64,000 bases of DNA from Catellatospora citrea (GCF_003610235.1 NZ_RAPR01000001.1:6138001-6202000); one strand, 5' to 3'. Shown: positions 27,346-36,724, numbered from the stretch's first letter. A program made the numbers and translations. Notes: generated by a model not told the origin, from the sequence alone.

Positions 27346-28634
27346 CACGGCGCGGCGAGGGCCTCCGTCGGAGTGAGCCGGGACGCCCGGATCGATGGGT
27401 AGACACCGGCCGCGACACCGACGAGCACCGCCCCGCCGACGCCACCCGCCACCGAGCCCGGTGGGATGACCGTGGGCCAGCCCTGCGACACCGCGTACCC
27501 GACGGTGGCCAGCACGCCGAGCACCGTGCCGGCCAACCCGCCCAGTGCCGACAGCAGCACCGACTCGGTGAGGAACTGCCAGCGGATGTGCCCCCGGGAC
27601 GCGCCGAGCGCCCGGCGCAGGCCGATCTCCCGGCGGCGTTCGAGCACGGAGATGACCATGGTGTTGGCCACGCCGATGCCACCGACGAGCAGCGCGACCC
27701 CGGCCAGGCCCAGGAAGAGCCCGGAGAACGTCTGCTCGGTGGCGCGTTTGGCCGCGAGCGCGTCGGAGGGTCTGCTGACCTGGACCAAGCCGGGAAGCTG
27801 CGGGTTGAGGGTGGCCGCCAGGACGGCTCGTACGTCTTCGATGGCCTGTTCCTCGGCCTGGACGTAGACCACCGTGGGCCGGCCGTCGAAGCGGAGTTCG
27901 GTGCGGGCCGCCTCCCAGCCGACGAGCACCGAGCGTTCGATGTCGGGTGACAATGGCATAGGGTCGAGGATGCCGATGACGGTGAACCACTGCTCGCCGA
28001 TGTACACCATGGGGGGCTCGCCGCCCGCCGGCAGCCGGTTGATGCCGAGGCGGCCGGCGGCGATGTAGCCGAGCACCACGGTCGGGAACCCCTCGGTCGA
28101 GGAGTCCAGGAAGCGGCCTGCCCGGACGTGGCCGTTGATCGCGTCGAGCAGATCGGAACGGCTGGCCAGCACCGTCAGGCCCGAGCTGTCGAACGCGTCG
28201 ATCCGGTCGGTGCGGCGCACCACGGCGTGGGTGTTGGCGACCGCACTGGCTTTGGTCACCGGCCCGATCCGAGCGGCCATGGCGGCCGACTCCGGCGGCA
28301 GCTGCACCGGCGGCTTCTGGTCGGCCACCGCCTGGGCACGCAGCATGTTTGTCCCGAGTTCAGCGAGCTGGTCCATCAGGTCCTGCCTGCTGGACGCCGG
28401 AATGCCGGTCACGATGATCATCGTGGCGATGCCGATCGAGATGCCGAGCGCGGACAACGCCGCCCGGATCCGGCGGGTGCGGATGCCCAACATGCCCAGC
28501 CGTAGTACGTCGCCGCCGGTGAGGCGCACGGGACGGTCGCCGGAGCCTGCTGCGATCGGACGGTCGAGCCGGTCGTCCCGATGCGGCCGGGTGGGTTCGC
28601 CTGCGGTGGTGCGAGTGGTCACGCCGCTGGTCAT
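27345..28634 (-). CDS. ABC transporter permease (MacB/FtsX type)
   Basis: A 429-residue MacB-like permease. One N-terminal transmembrane helix (about residues 55-75, [18 protein letters not shown]) is followed by an extracytoplasmic core of about 210 residues and three C-terminal helices in an FtsX domain (about 305-425). The FtsX signature [14 protein letters not shown] is present. This type drives mechanotransmission export across the membrane rather than import. The start overlaps the stop of the ATPase gene by 4 nt. It is the last gene of the lipoprotein-adaptor-ATPase-permease operon. Confidence 0.92.
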   Translation of the reverse strand: MTSGVTTRTTAGEPTRPHRDDRLDRPIAAGSGDRPVRLTGGDVLRLGMLGIRTRRIRAALSALGISIGIATMIIVTGIPASSRQDLMDQLAELGTNMLRAQAVADQKPPVQLPPESAAMAARIGPVTKASAVANTHAVVRRTDRIDAFDSSGLTVLASRSDLLDAINGHVRAGRFLDSSTEGFPTVVLGYIAAGRLGINRLPAGGEPPMVYIGEQWFTVIGILDPMPLSPDIERSVLVGWEAARTELRFDGRPTVVYVQAEEQAIEDVRAVLAATLNPQLPGLVQVSRPSDALAAKRATEQTFSGLFLGLAGVALLVGGIGVANTMVISVLERRREIGLRRALGASRGHIRWQFLTESVLLSALGGLAGTVLGVLATVGYAVSQGWPTVIPPGSVAGGVGGAVLVGVAAGVYPSIRASRLTPTEALAAP

Positions 28635-29353
28635 GCGCTGCTCCCGGAGTGCGTGTCGGCGACGATGCGGCCGTCGCGGATCTCCACGCGCCGCGGCAAC
28701 CGGGCCGCGATGTCCCGGTCGTGGGTGATCACGGCGATGGTGGTGCCCTCCTGGTTGAGCCTGGTGAGCAGCGTGAGGACCGCTTCGCCGTTGGCGGAGT
28801 CCAGGGCGCCGGTGGGCTCGTCGGCCAGCACCAGCGCCGGATTGTTCACCAGGGCGCGCGCGATGGCCACGCGCTGGCGCTCGCCGCCGGAGAGCTGGTG
28901 CGGCAGGTGGCCCACCCGGTGCTCCAGCCCCACCCGGGCCAGCGCGTCGAGGGCCAGCGGCAGTCGCTGCCGACGCGGCACGCCCGCGTAGAGCAGGCCC
29001 GTGCTCACGTTCTCGGCCGCGGTGAGCCCGTCGGTGAGGTGGAACTGCTGGAAGACGAAACCGAGCCAGCGGCTGCGCAGGGTGGACAGCGCATCGTCGG
29101 ACAGGGCGGCGACGTCCTGCCCGCCGACCTCCACGCTGCCGCTGGTCGGCAGGTCCAGCGTGCCCATGAGATTGAGCAGCGTGGACTTGCCCGACCCGGA
29201 CGGACCGAGAATCGCCAGCAGCTCACCCGCGTGGACGGTGAGCGACACTTCGTCGAGTGCGGTGACCCCACCCGGGTAGGTCTTGCTGGCCCGGGTCACC
29301 GCCAGGACGGGCTCCGCCCGTGCATGGCCGGGTGGGGCCGTGCGCGTGGTCAT
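28631..29353 (-). CDS. ABC transporter ATPase (MacB/LolD type)
   Basis: A 240-residue ATPase. Walker A is GPSGSGKST near residue 51, the Q-loop is FVFQQFHL near 94, the signature is [15 protein letters not shown] near 149 and Walker B is [13 protein letters not shown] near 170, with the switch His in VITHD. It fits the family that pairs with FtsX-type permeases. It overlaps the adaptor and permease genes by 4 nt on each side, so the operon is tightly coupled. Confidence 0.95.
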   Translation of the reverse strand: MTTRTAPPGHARAEPVLAVTRASKTYPGGVTALDEVSLTVHAGELLAILGPSGSGKSTLLNLMGTLDLPTSGSVEVGGQDVAALSDDALSTLRSRWLGFVFQQFHLTDGLTAAENVSTGLLYAGVPRRQRLPLALDALARVGLEHRVGHLPHQLSGGERQRVAIARALVNNPALVLADEPTGALDSANGEAVLTLLTRLNQEGTTIAVITHDRDIAARLPRRVEIRDGRIVADTHSGSSA

Positions 29354-30444
29354 GAGGTCGTCACCACTTCCAGCCCTTCGGCGAGGCCGTTTCCGCTGAC
29401 CTCGACCATGCCCTTGGCGAACATGCCGGTCTCGACCGCGATCAGCGCGCCGTCCGAACGCTGCACGGCGTAGCCGCCCTCACGCAGCGCGAGCAGCGCG
29501 CCGACCGGCACCGCGAGCACCCCGGCATGCGTGGTGGTGGTGAAGGCGACCTGCACCGACGCGGCGTCGAGGGCCGCCACGTCGGCGACCTTGTCCGGGG
29601 TGACCGTCACATCGACCTTCGGCGCGCTGTTCCCGCCGGAATTGGCGCTGTCGACCACGACGTGGCTGACCGCGGTGACCGTGGCGGGGATCTCCGCGGC
29701 CGTGGGCAGGGTGACCTTGACCTTGGCCCCGACAGCGATGGCTCCGACCTCGGTGGCCCCCACCGCTACCGTGATCACCTTTGTGCTGGCGGTGACCGTC
29801 AGCAGGTCTCCGGCGGCAGCATCGCCGGGGTGGGCGGTGAGGGTGCCGACCCGGCCGGGACCGGGCAGCACCGCGACCTGGCCGGGTTCGAGCGTGCCGG
29901 TCACCGCCAGTCCGACGTCCTTCTGCCACTTCTTCAGTGCCACCAGCAGCGACCAGGTAAGGGTCGCCGCGGGCGGGGCGCCGTTCCTCGCGCTCGGCGC
30001 GGGCTGGACGCCGGTCGGATAGCCGAGGGCTTTTAGGTTGTCCAGCAGAACCTTCACGTCGCTGCCGTGCAGGCCGGTGGTGTTCAACGGGCGGTACAGT
30101 GGGGTGTCGCCGAACAGAACCGGCACCGGCTGGTCGTTGACCCAGTACAGCGGCTTGCCACGGACTGCTTTGTCGCCCACGGCGGGCAGCTTGGTGACCA
30201 GGCCGTCGCCGCTGCCCTTGACGGTCACCGGAGTTCCGAAACCGAGCTCGCCGCCGAGCGTGCGATTGTCCGACAGATCCATCTTGGTCACCGCCACCGT
30301 CTGCACCTGCGGTTCGCCGGCGTCCTGGTCGGCCGAGGTGCCTCGCATCGTGTACACGACCACGCCCGCGGCGACGAGTGCGGTCGCGGCCACGCCAGCG
30401 GCGATGAGCCTGCCACGGCGCGGCGCGGACTCACTTCTTTCCAC
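29350..30444 (-). CDS. Efflux adaptor (HlyD/MacA-like) with peptidoglycan-binding-like insert
   Basis: A 364-residue protein with an N-terminal transmembrane anchor (about residues 13-32). A peptidoglycan-binding-like segment spans about 110-180 ([27 protein letters not shown]). Beta-barrel and lipoyl-like segments common to membrane-fusion adaptors follow (VTALSHV and KVDVTVTP regions). Actinomycete adaptors of this kind pair with MacB-like transporters. The gene overlaps the ATPase gene by 4 nt and the lipoprotein gene by 14 nt. Confidence 0.82.
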   Translation of the reverse strand: MERSESAPRRGRLIAAGVAATALVAAGVVVYTMRGTSADQDAGEPQVQTVAVTKMDLSDNRTLGGELGFGTPVTVKGSGDGLVTKLPAVGDKAVRGKPLYWVNDQPVPVLFGDTPLYRPLNTTGLHGSDVKVLLDNLKALGYPTGVQPAPSARNGAPPAATLTWSLLVALKKWQKDVGLAVTGTLEPGQVAVLPGPGRVGTLTAHPGDAAAGDLLTVTASTKVITVAVGATEVGAIAVGAKVKVTLPTAAEIPATVTAVSHVVVDSANSGGNSAPKVDVTVTPDKVADVAALDAASVQVAFTTTTHAGVLAVPVGALLALREGGYAVQRSDGALIAVETGMFAKGMVEVSGNGLAEGLEVVTTS

Positions 30445-31054
30445 CGAAGGCCTCCATCGTGCAGTCCTTTTCGACCTTGACCTCCTGGTCGAAGCTCAGC
30501 CCGGGGTCTTTGGCGTTGTCGTCGAACTCGGCATTGCCGGGGGAGGTCACGTGCAGCATGATGCCGTGCCTGCGCAGGCACTCGACGTGCTCGTTCCACT
30601 GCTCGGCGTACTGAGGGTTGCGGTCCGGGTCCAGCTCCGGCGGTTGAAGCGGAAGCTTCTTCTCACACGCGACGTAAGCCGCCTTGGGCTCGCCGCTGCT
30701 CAGATCCAGGATGAGCCCGGGGTCCTCCCCGTGCGCCGCGACGGCGTCGGTGCGCTCCTGGTTCACCTTCACCCCGTGGTCCCTGAGACAGAGTTTGTAG
30801 GTCATCCACAGCCGGTCCTGCTCCTCCTTGGTCATGTCCAGACGGAGCTGCGGACGACCTGCTTCGGGGTTGCCGGCAGCGGAGGGCTGGCCGGCGGCCG
30901 GAGTGGACAGGGTCGCCACCTCCTGGTCACCGGTGGCGGCCTGCGGGCTGTCGCAGGCGGCCAGGGCCGCGGTGCAGGCGGCCAGTACGGCCAGGGCGGT
31001 GATGCGAACGAACGGAATCGGGCGCTGGACAGGCCCGAGGGAAACTGGTGACAT
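30431..31054 (-). CDS. Secreted lipoprotein of the ABC operon
   Basis: A 207-residue protein. Its signal sequence ends in a lipobox (LAAC) with Cys34, so it should be lipid-anchored outside the membrane. The remainder is acidic and Lys/Glu-rich with four further Cys, including LCLRDHG and ECLRRHGI, two similar segments that suggest an internal repeat. It is the first gene of the export operon and diverges from the response regulator. It is probably a substrate-binding or sensory partner; no known family is recognised. Confidence 0.75.
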   Translation of the reverse strand: MSPVSLGPVQRPIPFVRITALAVLAACTAALAACDSPQAATGDQEVATLSTPAAGQPSAAGNPEAGRPQLRLDMTKEEQDRLWMTYKLCLRDHGVKVNQERTDAVAAHGEDPGLILDLSSGEPKAAYVACEKKLPLQPPELDPDRNPQYAEQWNEHVECLRRHGIMLHVTSPGNAEFDDNAKDPGLSFDQEVKVEKDCTMEAFGGKK

Positions 31055-31076
31055 GGCGGCGATGCTGCCGAGCATT

Positions 31077-31094
31077 TGTCAGGGACCTGTCAGG
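31077..31094. promoter_or_regulatory. Direct-repeat operator in the divergent promoter region
   Basis: TGTCAGG occurs twice (31077-31083 and 31088-31094) with a 4-nt spacer, an 11-bp period. It lies between the ABC operon (minus) and the two-component genes (plus). OmpR-family response regulators often bind such tandem repeats, so the regulator at 31167 is the likely ligand. It is unlike the SARP heptamers in sequence. Confidence 0.6.
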
Positions 31095-31130
31095 AACCCT
31101 TGGCGGTCCTGTGGTCGTGCGCACGAAGCG

Positions 31131-31159
31131 TTCGAATGCGCTGCTCCGGACCATAGACT
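31131..31159 (+). promoter_or_regulatory. Predicted leaderless promoter of response regulator gene
   Basis: TTCGAA (31131-31136), a 17-nt spacer and TAGACT (31154-31159) lie 7 nt before the ATG at 31167. This fits a housekeeping-type promoter giving a leaderless transcript, which agrees with the lack of a ribosome site. Confidence 0.5.
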
Positions 31160-31166
31160 CGCCGCC

Positions 31167-31883
31167 ATGGGCGCACGGGTCTTGGTTGCCGAAGACGACG
31201 AGAAGCAGGCCGAGCTGGCCCGCCGCTACCTGGAACGCGAGGGTCATCAGGTCGTCGTCGTGCACGACGGGCGCAGCGCGCTGGACCTGATCCGCGGCGA
31301 CCCGCCGGACCTGCTGGTCTTGGACCTGATGATGCCCAAAGTGGATGGCTGGGACGTGTGCCGGGTGCTGCGCCGCGAATCCGACCTGCCCGTGCTGATG
31401 CTGACCGCCCGCTCCACCGAGGACGACCTGCTGCTCGGTCTAGATCTCGGTGCCGACGACTACATGACCAAGCCCTACAGTCCCCGCGAGCTGGTGGCCC
31501 GGGTGCGTACGCTGCTGCGGCGGCGGCGGGCGCCCGACGAGCCCGATCCGGTGCTGCGCGTCGGCGGGCTCGCCGTGGATCCGGTGCGGCACGAGGTAAC
31601 CCGTGACGGCCGGCTGGTCGGCTGCACGCCGGGAGAGTTCCAGCTGCTGCGGGTGATGTGCGAGCACCCGGGCCGCGTCTTCACCCGTGAGCAGCTGCTG
31701 GGACACCTGCACGGCTTCGACCGGTACATCACCAACCGCACGGTCGATGTGCACGTCATGAACCTACGCAAGAAGATCGAGGCTGACCCCCGCCGTCCCG
31801 CCTACCTGACCACCGTCTACGGCGTCGGCTACAAGATCACCTGCCCTGGCCCCGGCACGGGCGGTTCGCGGCATGGCGCGTGA
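31167..31883 (+). CDS. OmpR-family response regulator
   Basis: A 238-residue regulator. The receiver domain has the acidic pocket EDD at 9-11, phospho-acceptor Asp53 in LLVLDLMMPK, Thr in LMLTARS and Lys in MTKPYSP. A winged-helix DNA-binding domain occupies about 135-230 (TPGEFQLLRVM, VDVHVMNLRKKIE, TVYGVGYK). Its stop lies 11 nt inside the kinase gene. Divergence from the ABC export operon suggests control of that operon through the TGTCAGG repeats. Confidence 0.95.
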   Translation: MGARVLVAEDDEKQAELARRYLEREGHQVVVVHDGRSALDLIRGDPPDLLVLDLMMPKVDGWDVCRVLRRESDLPVLMLTARSTEDDLLLGLDLGADDYMTKPYSPRELVARVRTLLRRRRAPDEPDPVLRVGGLAVDPVRHEVTRDGRLVGCTPGEFQLLRVMCEHPGRVFTREQLLGHLHGFDRYITNRTVDVHVMNLRKKIEADPRRPAYLTTVYGVGYKITCPGPGTGGSRHGA

Positions 31884-33735
31884 CGTGCCGCTGCGCCGCA
31901 GCCTGCTGGTCCGGTTGCTCGTGCTGGCGGCGACCGTGTCCGTCGGTTCCGTCGTGGCCACGGCCTGGCTGGTGAACCGCACCACCACCGTCGCGATCCA
32001 GCAGGCGCAGGGCCAGGCGCTCACCGATGACGCCCGGATCTACGACGAGCTGCTCGGCTACGCCGCCACCCAGCACGACTGGCGCGGCGCCGCGCAGACG
32101 GTGAACCGGCTGGCACGCGACACCGGACGTCGCATCACGATCACGACACCGCAGCGCGAGCCGATCCTCGACTCAGGGGCCGGCGCCCCGCCGGCAAAAG
32201 CCTCGGCCACGATCGATCCACTTGCTCTCGACGCGGCCCTGGCCCCGACCGACGCGCTCGACCGCATCGACCCCCGCGCGGTCGGCCCCTTCAACCTGCC
32301 AGGTGCCGAGCGGACCCGGTTGCGCGCCGCCGCGCAGGCCGTGGTCACCTGCCTGCACGACCGGTTCGGATACGGAGCCAGCATCATCGACCAGCCCAGC
32401 GGTCGGCCACTGGTCCGGATGCCCAACACGGAGCTGTCCATGCGGCAGGTCTGCATCACCCAACGCAGCGCCCTGCGCGAGCTCACCCCCACCGAGGCCG
32501 CGGCGCTGGGCGGGCTCAACGAGCTGGTGAACGAATGCCTCGCGCTGCGACGGCTGCCACCGGTCGACCTCAATCTCGACCACACCTGGACCAGCCGCGA
32601 AATTCCCCCATCGGGACGAACAGGTGCAAGCAGGCGGTCCGCCCCTCCGTACTCCGACACGGATCCGCACGTCACCGGGTGCATCACCGACAGCCGCCGG
32701 GAGCAGCTCACCCCGTACACAGCGCCGGCGGCACTGCTGTTCGTCAGCGCGCCCGGCGCTCGCGGACACGCCGGATACGACCTGTCGCCGGCCAGCCGCA
32801 ACCGCATCGCCGCCGTCATTGGGCTGGTCGTCCTGCTCACGGTAGCCGTCACCGTGCTGGCCGGGGTGCGCCTGGTACGGCCGCTCAACGCGCTCACCAG
32901 AGCCGCCCAGCGGATGCGCGACGGCGACGGGTCAGCGCGGGTCGACGTCAACGGAGGCGATGAGATCGCCCGGCTCGCCGTGGTCTTCAACGACATGTCG
33001 GCCCACCTCGAACACCTGGAAGAGCTACGTCGGGAGCTGGTCGGCGACGTCGCCCACGAGATGCGGACTCCGGTCAGCAACATCCGGGGCTGGCTGGAAG
33101 CCGCCGAGGACGGTGTCGTCCCGGTCGACCCCAGCCTGGTGTCCTTGCTGCTGGAGGAGGCGATGCTGCTGCAGCACGTCATCAACGACCTGCAGGACCT
33201 CGCCGCAGCGGATGCGGGCGAACTGCGGCTGCACCCGCAGCCGATCGGGCTGTCCGAGCTCATCGCCCAGGTCGCCGGGACGCACCAGGCCCGTGCCGAC
33301 AGCGCCGGCGTCGCGCTGACCACCGGAGCGGACGAGGATCTGGTGCTGGTCGCCGACCCGGTGCGCCTGCGGCAGGCGGTGGCGAATCTCGTCGCCAACG
33401 CGATCCGGCACACGCCCGCGGGCGGCACTGTCGCCCTCGGCGCCCGAACCGAGCAGGAGCAGGTCGTCATCTCGGTCGGCGACACCGGCAGCGGTATCAG
33501 CGCCGAGAACCTTCCCCGGGTGTTCGACCGATTCTGGCGTGGCGAGAAGTCACGCAACCGGCACACCGGCGGCAGCGGTCTCGGACTGGCCATCGTTCGC
33601 AAGATCGCCGAGGCGCACGGCGGCTGTGCCGAGGCCACTAGCATCCCGGGTGTGGGCTCGGTGTTCACCGTGAGACTGCCGCACGGCCTGCCCGATCTCA
33701 GTCTGGTCGGCCAGGGCGGGTGCCCGGAGAGCTGA
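31873..33735 (+). CDS. Sensor histidine kinase
   Basis: A 620-residue kinase. Transmembrane helices lie at about residues 13-35 and 315-335, enclosing an unusually large extracellular sensor of about 280 residues with several Cys. HAMP follows (about 336-388), then the H-box DVAHEMRTPVSN (His near 395), N-box NLVANAIRHTP near 504, G1 DTGSGIS and G2 GGSGLGLAIV. It is translationally coupled to the response regulator. Context points to sensing of an antimicrobial or envelope signal that induces the MacB-like exporter, but the ligand is unknown. Confidence 0.95.
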   Translation: MARDVPLRRSLLVRLLVLAATVSVGSVVATAWLVNRTTTVAIQQAQGQALTDDARIYDELLGYAATQHDWRGAAQTVNRLARDTGRRITITTPQREPILDSGAGAPPAKASATIDPLALDAALAPTDALDRIDPRAVGPFNLPGAERTRLRAAAQAVVTCLHDRFGYGASIIDQPSGRPLVRMPNTELSMRQVCITQRSALRELTPTEAAALGGLNELVNECLALRRLPPVDLNLDHTWTSREIPPSGRTGASRRSAPPYSDTDPHVTGCITDSRREQLTPYTAPAALLFVSAPGARGHAGYDLSPASRNRIAAVIGLVVLLTVAVTVLAGVRLVRPLNALTRAAQRMRDGDGSARVDVNGGDEIARLAVVFNDMSAHLEHLEELRRELVGDVAHEMRTPVSNIRGWLEAAEDGVVPVDPSLVSLLLEEAMLLQHVINDLQDLAAADAGELRLHPQPIGLSELIAQVAGTHQARADSAGVALTTGADEDLVLVADPVRLRQAVANLVANAIRHTPAGGTVALGARTEQEQVVISVGDTGSGISAENLPRVFDRFWRGEKSRNRHTGGSGLGLAIVRKIAEAHGGCAEATSIPGVGSVFTVRLPHGLPDLSLVGQGGCPES

Positions 33736-33752
33736 TGCCGTCAGGTCGAGCG

Positions 33753-33787
33753 GGCCGGCCCAGGCTCGCCTGCGCGCCGGGCCGGCC
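33753..33787. terminator. Bidirectional hairpin between convergent genes
   Basis: GGCCGGCCC (33753-33761) pairs with GGGCCGGCC (33779-33787) between the kinase gene and the convergent hydrolase gene (gap 61 nt). Confidence 0.65.
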
Positions 33788-33796
33788 GAAAGGTGC

Positions 33797-34642
33797 TCAG
33801 TCGCGCAGGAGCGAGGTCACAGCCTCGATGTAGGCGTCCGGTTCCTCGAACTGGGCGAAGTGGCCGCTGTTCTCGAAGATCACGAGCCGTGAACCGGGAA
33901 TGCCCTCGTGCAGCATCTGCGCCCAGACCGGCCCGCAGATGAAGTCGTGCCGACCGGTGAACACCACGGTGCGTGCGCTGATCGAGGGCAGCTCCGGGCG
34001 GTAGTCGATCTCAGTGTCCTCGAAGTCCGTGAGCCAGGACCGGATGCCGGCACGCAGCGGCTCGAACTCGGCCCGCCTGCCCCAGAAGTCGGCGAAGTAC
34101 AGCGGCAGAGCCCTCTGCAGGGCCGTGGTCTTCTCCTCGTGGGTTTCTGCCTTGCCCCAGGAATCCGGCGACATGGCCTGGGCCTCCGGGACGTCCGGGT
34201 GACGCTGCGGGTGGGCGGCCGCCGCGTCGTTCGCGGCCTTGGCGAACTCGGGGCCGGTCGTCGGCGAGCTGCTGTACAGGGCCAGTCCGGCGACCCGGTC
34301 AGGGTGGTCGAGCGCGTATCGCTGCGCCACGAAACCGCCGTGCGAGTGGCCCAGCAGGTAGACCTTCGGCACCCCCAGATGATCGACCAGGGCCGCCAGG
34401 AAGTCGGCGTAGGTGTCCACGTAGCGCGCGCCGTCCGGCAGCGGCCCCGAGTCGCCGGTGCCGACCGGCTCGAGATACACCATGGTGAAGTGCTCTTCCA
34501 GCCGCGAGGAGCGCAGGTAGTCGTAGCCCGCACCGGGACCGCCGGAGTGGGCGATGAGAACCGGGCCGTTGCCGGCTACGTGGTAAACCTGCCGGGTTCC
34601 GTCCACGGAGACACTGTGCATGCCGGGACTGAGACTGCTCAT
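33797..34642 (-). CDS. Alpha/beta hydrolase (proline iminopeptidase-like)
   Basis: A 281-residue hydrolase. The oxyanion region is HSGGPGAGYDY, typical of prolyl iminopeptidase-like enzymes. The nucleophile is Ser in GHSHGG near residue 108, the acid is Asp in FTGRHD near 225 and the catalytic His lies in NSGHF near 259. Family members cleave N-terminal residues or small amides and esters; the substrate is not deducible. ATG 34642 is chosen over the upstream GTG because of family start and AGGGAG nearby. It has a SARP-type promoter with three heptamers. Confidence 0.88.
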   Translation of the reverse strand: MSSLSPGMHSVSVDGTRQVYHVAGNGPVLIAHSGGPGAGYDYLRSSRLEEHFTMVYLEPVGTGDSGPLPDGARYVDTYADFLAALVDHLGVPKVYLLGHSHGGFVAQRYALDHPDRVAGLALYSSSPTTGPEFAKAANDAAAAHPQRHPDVPEAQAMSPDSWGKAETHEEKTTALQRALPLYFADFWGRRAEFEPLRAGIRSWLTDFEDTEIDYRPELPSISARTVVFTGRHDFICGPVWAQMLHEGIPGSRLVIFENSGHFAQFEEPDAYIEAVTSLLRD

Positions 34643-34701
34643 GAACGAGACTCCCTGAGATGGCCGACCGCACTGGTCGACGGTCGGCAACGATGCGCCC
34701 G

Positions 34702-34745
34702 ACCGTAGCTAGGGGGAGTGGACGCCCGCTTGATCGATGGTTGAA
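34702..34745 (-). promoter_or_regulatory. SARP-type operator/promoter of hydrolase gene
   Basis: On the minus strand: TTCAACC (34745-34739), 4 nt, ATCAAGC (34734-34728), 4 nt, GTCCACT (34723-34717), 9 nt, TACGGT (34707-34702). The heptamers match the order seen at the SARP gene promoters. The predicted start is near 34695 with a 50-nt leader. Confidence 0.7.
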
Positions 34746-34805
34746 TCCGCCGATCCTTGACACGCCTGCCAGGAGGCCGGCACTCGGCCGATCGCCGGTG
34801 CCGCC

Positions 34806-34838
34806 GTCAACTGTTCGTCAACAAGACGTCCGCATCAT
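34806..34838 (+). promoter_or_regulatory. Candidate SARP-type operator before acetyltransferase gene
   Basis: GTCAACT (34806-34812), 4 nt, GTCAACA (34817-34823), 9 nt, CATCAT (34833-34838). The heptamers are strong but the hexamer is a poor -10. It points to the acetyltransferase at 34933 and lies back to back with the hydrolase site. Confidence 0.5.
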
Positions 34839-34932
34839 CGACACGGTCGGCGGCCCGTCGCGGTGACGATGTCGCGGTGCGGCCGCCATTCATCGATCAG
34901 AACTCCGATCCGTCTTGACCAGGGAGCGCCAG

Positions 34933-35700
34933 ATGGCTATGGCCGTTGACACCGAGATGCTGGCCGCCGCGTGGTCTGACATGGTCCGCGACCTCTGCGG
35001 GGTGACCCCGCAGGGGTGGTACGTCGAGCGGGGCAATGTGCGGGCGAGCGCCACCTACGCCGACGCGGCCTCGCTCAACGCCGTGTCGAGCATGTCCCTC
35101 GACCCGGATCTGGCGGCGCTGGACGAGCTGGCGACCGAGTTGGGCGAGCGGGGCCTGCCCTGGTCGATCATCGTACGGGCGGCGGCGGCTGACGCGGTCG
35201 CCGATGTGGCGGCCCGGCACGGCCTGTTCAACCGTCATGGTGTGCCGTTGATGGCCTGCACCAAGCAGGATGCGGTGCTCGACGCGGCGGAGGGGCCACG
35301 GTCGGCGGTGCGCCAGGTCGGTTCGGCCGCCAGTGATGTCTACAGCGACGTCTTGACGGTGGGCTTCGAAGCGCGTCAGGGCTTCTTCGGCACCCTGATG
35401 GGCGGCCGGGTGCTCGACGCGCCCGGGTTTTCCGGGTACCTGGCCGAGGAGTCCGGGGTGCCCGTCGGAACCGGGCTGGTGATCCGCAACCGTGGCGCGG
35501 CGGGAGTGTTCAACATCGCGGTGGTGCCCGCTGCCCGCGGTCGCGGCCTGGGCCGGGCGTTGACCGCGAGGGTGATGACGGATGCCTTCGCCGCCGGCGA
35601 CGAGGTGGCCTACCTGAACCCGTCGACCGACGGCTGGAAACTGTACGAGTCGATGGGCTTTCGACTGGTCGAGACGTGGGCCATGTTCACCGCTCCGTGA
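34933..35700 (+). CDS. GNAT-family N-acetyltransferase, paralogue of 5092-5853
   Basis: A 255-residue protein with a C-terminal GNAT domain, acetyl-CoA loop RGRGLGRA near residue 200 after the strand FNIAVVP, and YESMGF near the end. It is similar over its full length to the product of 5092-5853, so the two arose by duplication. ATG 34933 has AGGGAG 7 nt upstream; the in-frame start at 34915 is less well placed. It is followed after 169 nt by a second acetyltransferase, whose own paralogue lies near the first copy. The substrate is unknown. Confidence 0.9.
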   Translation: MAMAVDTEMLAAAWSDMVRDLCGVTPQGWYVERGNVRASATYADAASLNAVSSMSLDPDLAALDELATELGERGLPWSIIVRAAAADAVADVAARHGLFNRHGVPLMACTKQDAVLDAAEGPRSAVRQVGSAASDVYSDVLTVGFEARQGFFGTLMGGRVLDAPGFSGYLAEESGVPVGTGLVIRNRGAAGVFNIAVVPAARGRGLGRALTARVMTDAFAAGDEVAYLNPSTDGWKLYESMGFRLVETWAMFTAP

Positions 35701-35833
35701 GCGGCCTCCGCCTTTCGGCTCAAGCCCTCGATCTGGTCGCGACCCCGCACCGCGCCCCGGTGACCGCACGATCGAAGCTCATCACCGATGAGGGATTCAC
35801 CACAGGGGCGCGGCACGATTGTCTGCCGCGACG

Positions 35834-35861
35834 ATCGAACTTCCCCGCGCCGCACACAATC
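35834..35861 (+). promoter_or_regulatory. ECF-like leaderless promoter of acetyltransferase gene
   Basis: ATCGAACTTC (35834-35843) contains GAACTT, followed after 16 nt by ATC (35859-35861). The ATG at 35870 starts 8 nt later. Element positions relative to the ATG are identical to those before the paralogue (10696-10723), while the spacer between them is not conserved. Confidence 0.55.
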
Positions 35862-35869
35862 GTGTAGTC

Positions 35870-36622
35870 ATGGCACAAACTCTGCATGATCTGGGGTTGC
35901 AGCTCGCGGCGAACCGCCAGTACTGGGCTGGCTGGGCGGGCGCGGACCCAGACGCGGACCTCGCTGTCTATCGATCAGACATCCGCCACGGCATGCTCAA
36001 CGGCGTGCTCCGGGTCCGTGACCGGCCGCTGGACGAGGCGATCACGGAGGCCAGGCAGCGGCTGGCTGGCTCGCGGTGGGTCTGGTGGGTCGGTGCCGAC
36101 AGCGACGAGGGCACGGCCGAAGGCCTGCTCGCGGCGGGCGCCCGGCAGGTCAGCGGCCCTCCGGTGATGGCGGTCGACGTGACGACCGTTGCGAATGTCG
36201 AGGCGCCTGCCGACCTCAAGATCGTCACGGTGGCCGAACGGGCGCAGATGTCGGAGTACGTGGCGGCATACGCCGAGCCGCTGGGGTTCGACCTCGACGG
36301 TCTAGAGCCCGTGATCGAGCGTGAGCTCGACTTCGGTTACCCCGACGTGATCCGGCTGGCCGGCATCGTCGACGGCCGGACTGTCGCCACGTGCGCCCTG
36401 TTGCTGGGTGCCGAGGTCGGTGGGCTCTTCTGCGTCGCCACCGACCGGGCATACCGGGGGCGCGGGATCGCGACGGCACTCACCCTGGATGCGCTGCGGA
36501 TCGTCCGGGAGTCCGGGCGCCGCGTCGCCACCCTGCAGGCCAGCAGCGACGGCGAGCCGGTGTATAGGCGCATCGGGTTCGAGACTGTCTCCCATTATCG
36601 GATGTTTCGCCTGCCGGAGTGA
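35870..36622 (+). CDS. GNAT-family N-acetyltransferase, paralogue of 9932-10687
   Basis: A 250-residue protein. The acetyl-CoA loop reads YRGRGIATAL near residue 194 and the end is GEPVYRRIGFETVSHYR. It is highly similar to the 9932-10687 product along its whole length. ATG 35870 is chosen because it matches the start of that paralogue and the shared promoter; the frame extends upstream to 35819 but without a ribosome site. It is probably leaderless. Confidence 0.9.
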   Translation: MAQTLHDLGLQLAANRQYWAGWAGADPDADLAVYRSDIRHGMLNGVLRVRDRPLDEAITEARQRLAGSRWVWWVGADSDEGTAEGLLAAGARQVSGPPVMAVDVTTVANVEAPADLKIVTVAERAQMSEYVAAYAEPLGFDLDGLEPVIERELDFGYPDVIRLAGIVDGRTVATCALLLGAEVGGLFCVATDRAYRGRGIATALTLDALRIVRESGRRVATLQASSDGEPVYRRIGFETVSHYRMFRLPE

Positions 36623-36724
36623 CGGGCCGGGGCCGTGCGGGGACGGTAGGACGCCGGTGCTCGACCTCATTCGTCGGCCGGACCCGAATTAGCGAGTTCA
36701 TGCGTGCTTGTCTACGGGAGAATC

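Noticed and set aside
31077..31094. TGTCAGG repeats as a SARP operator
   Set aside because: Spacing is the same, but the sequence differs from all other heptamers and the context points to the adjacent OmpR-type regulator.
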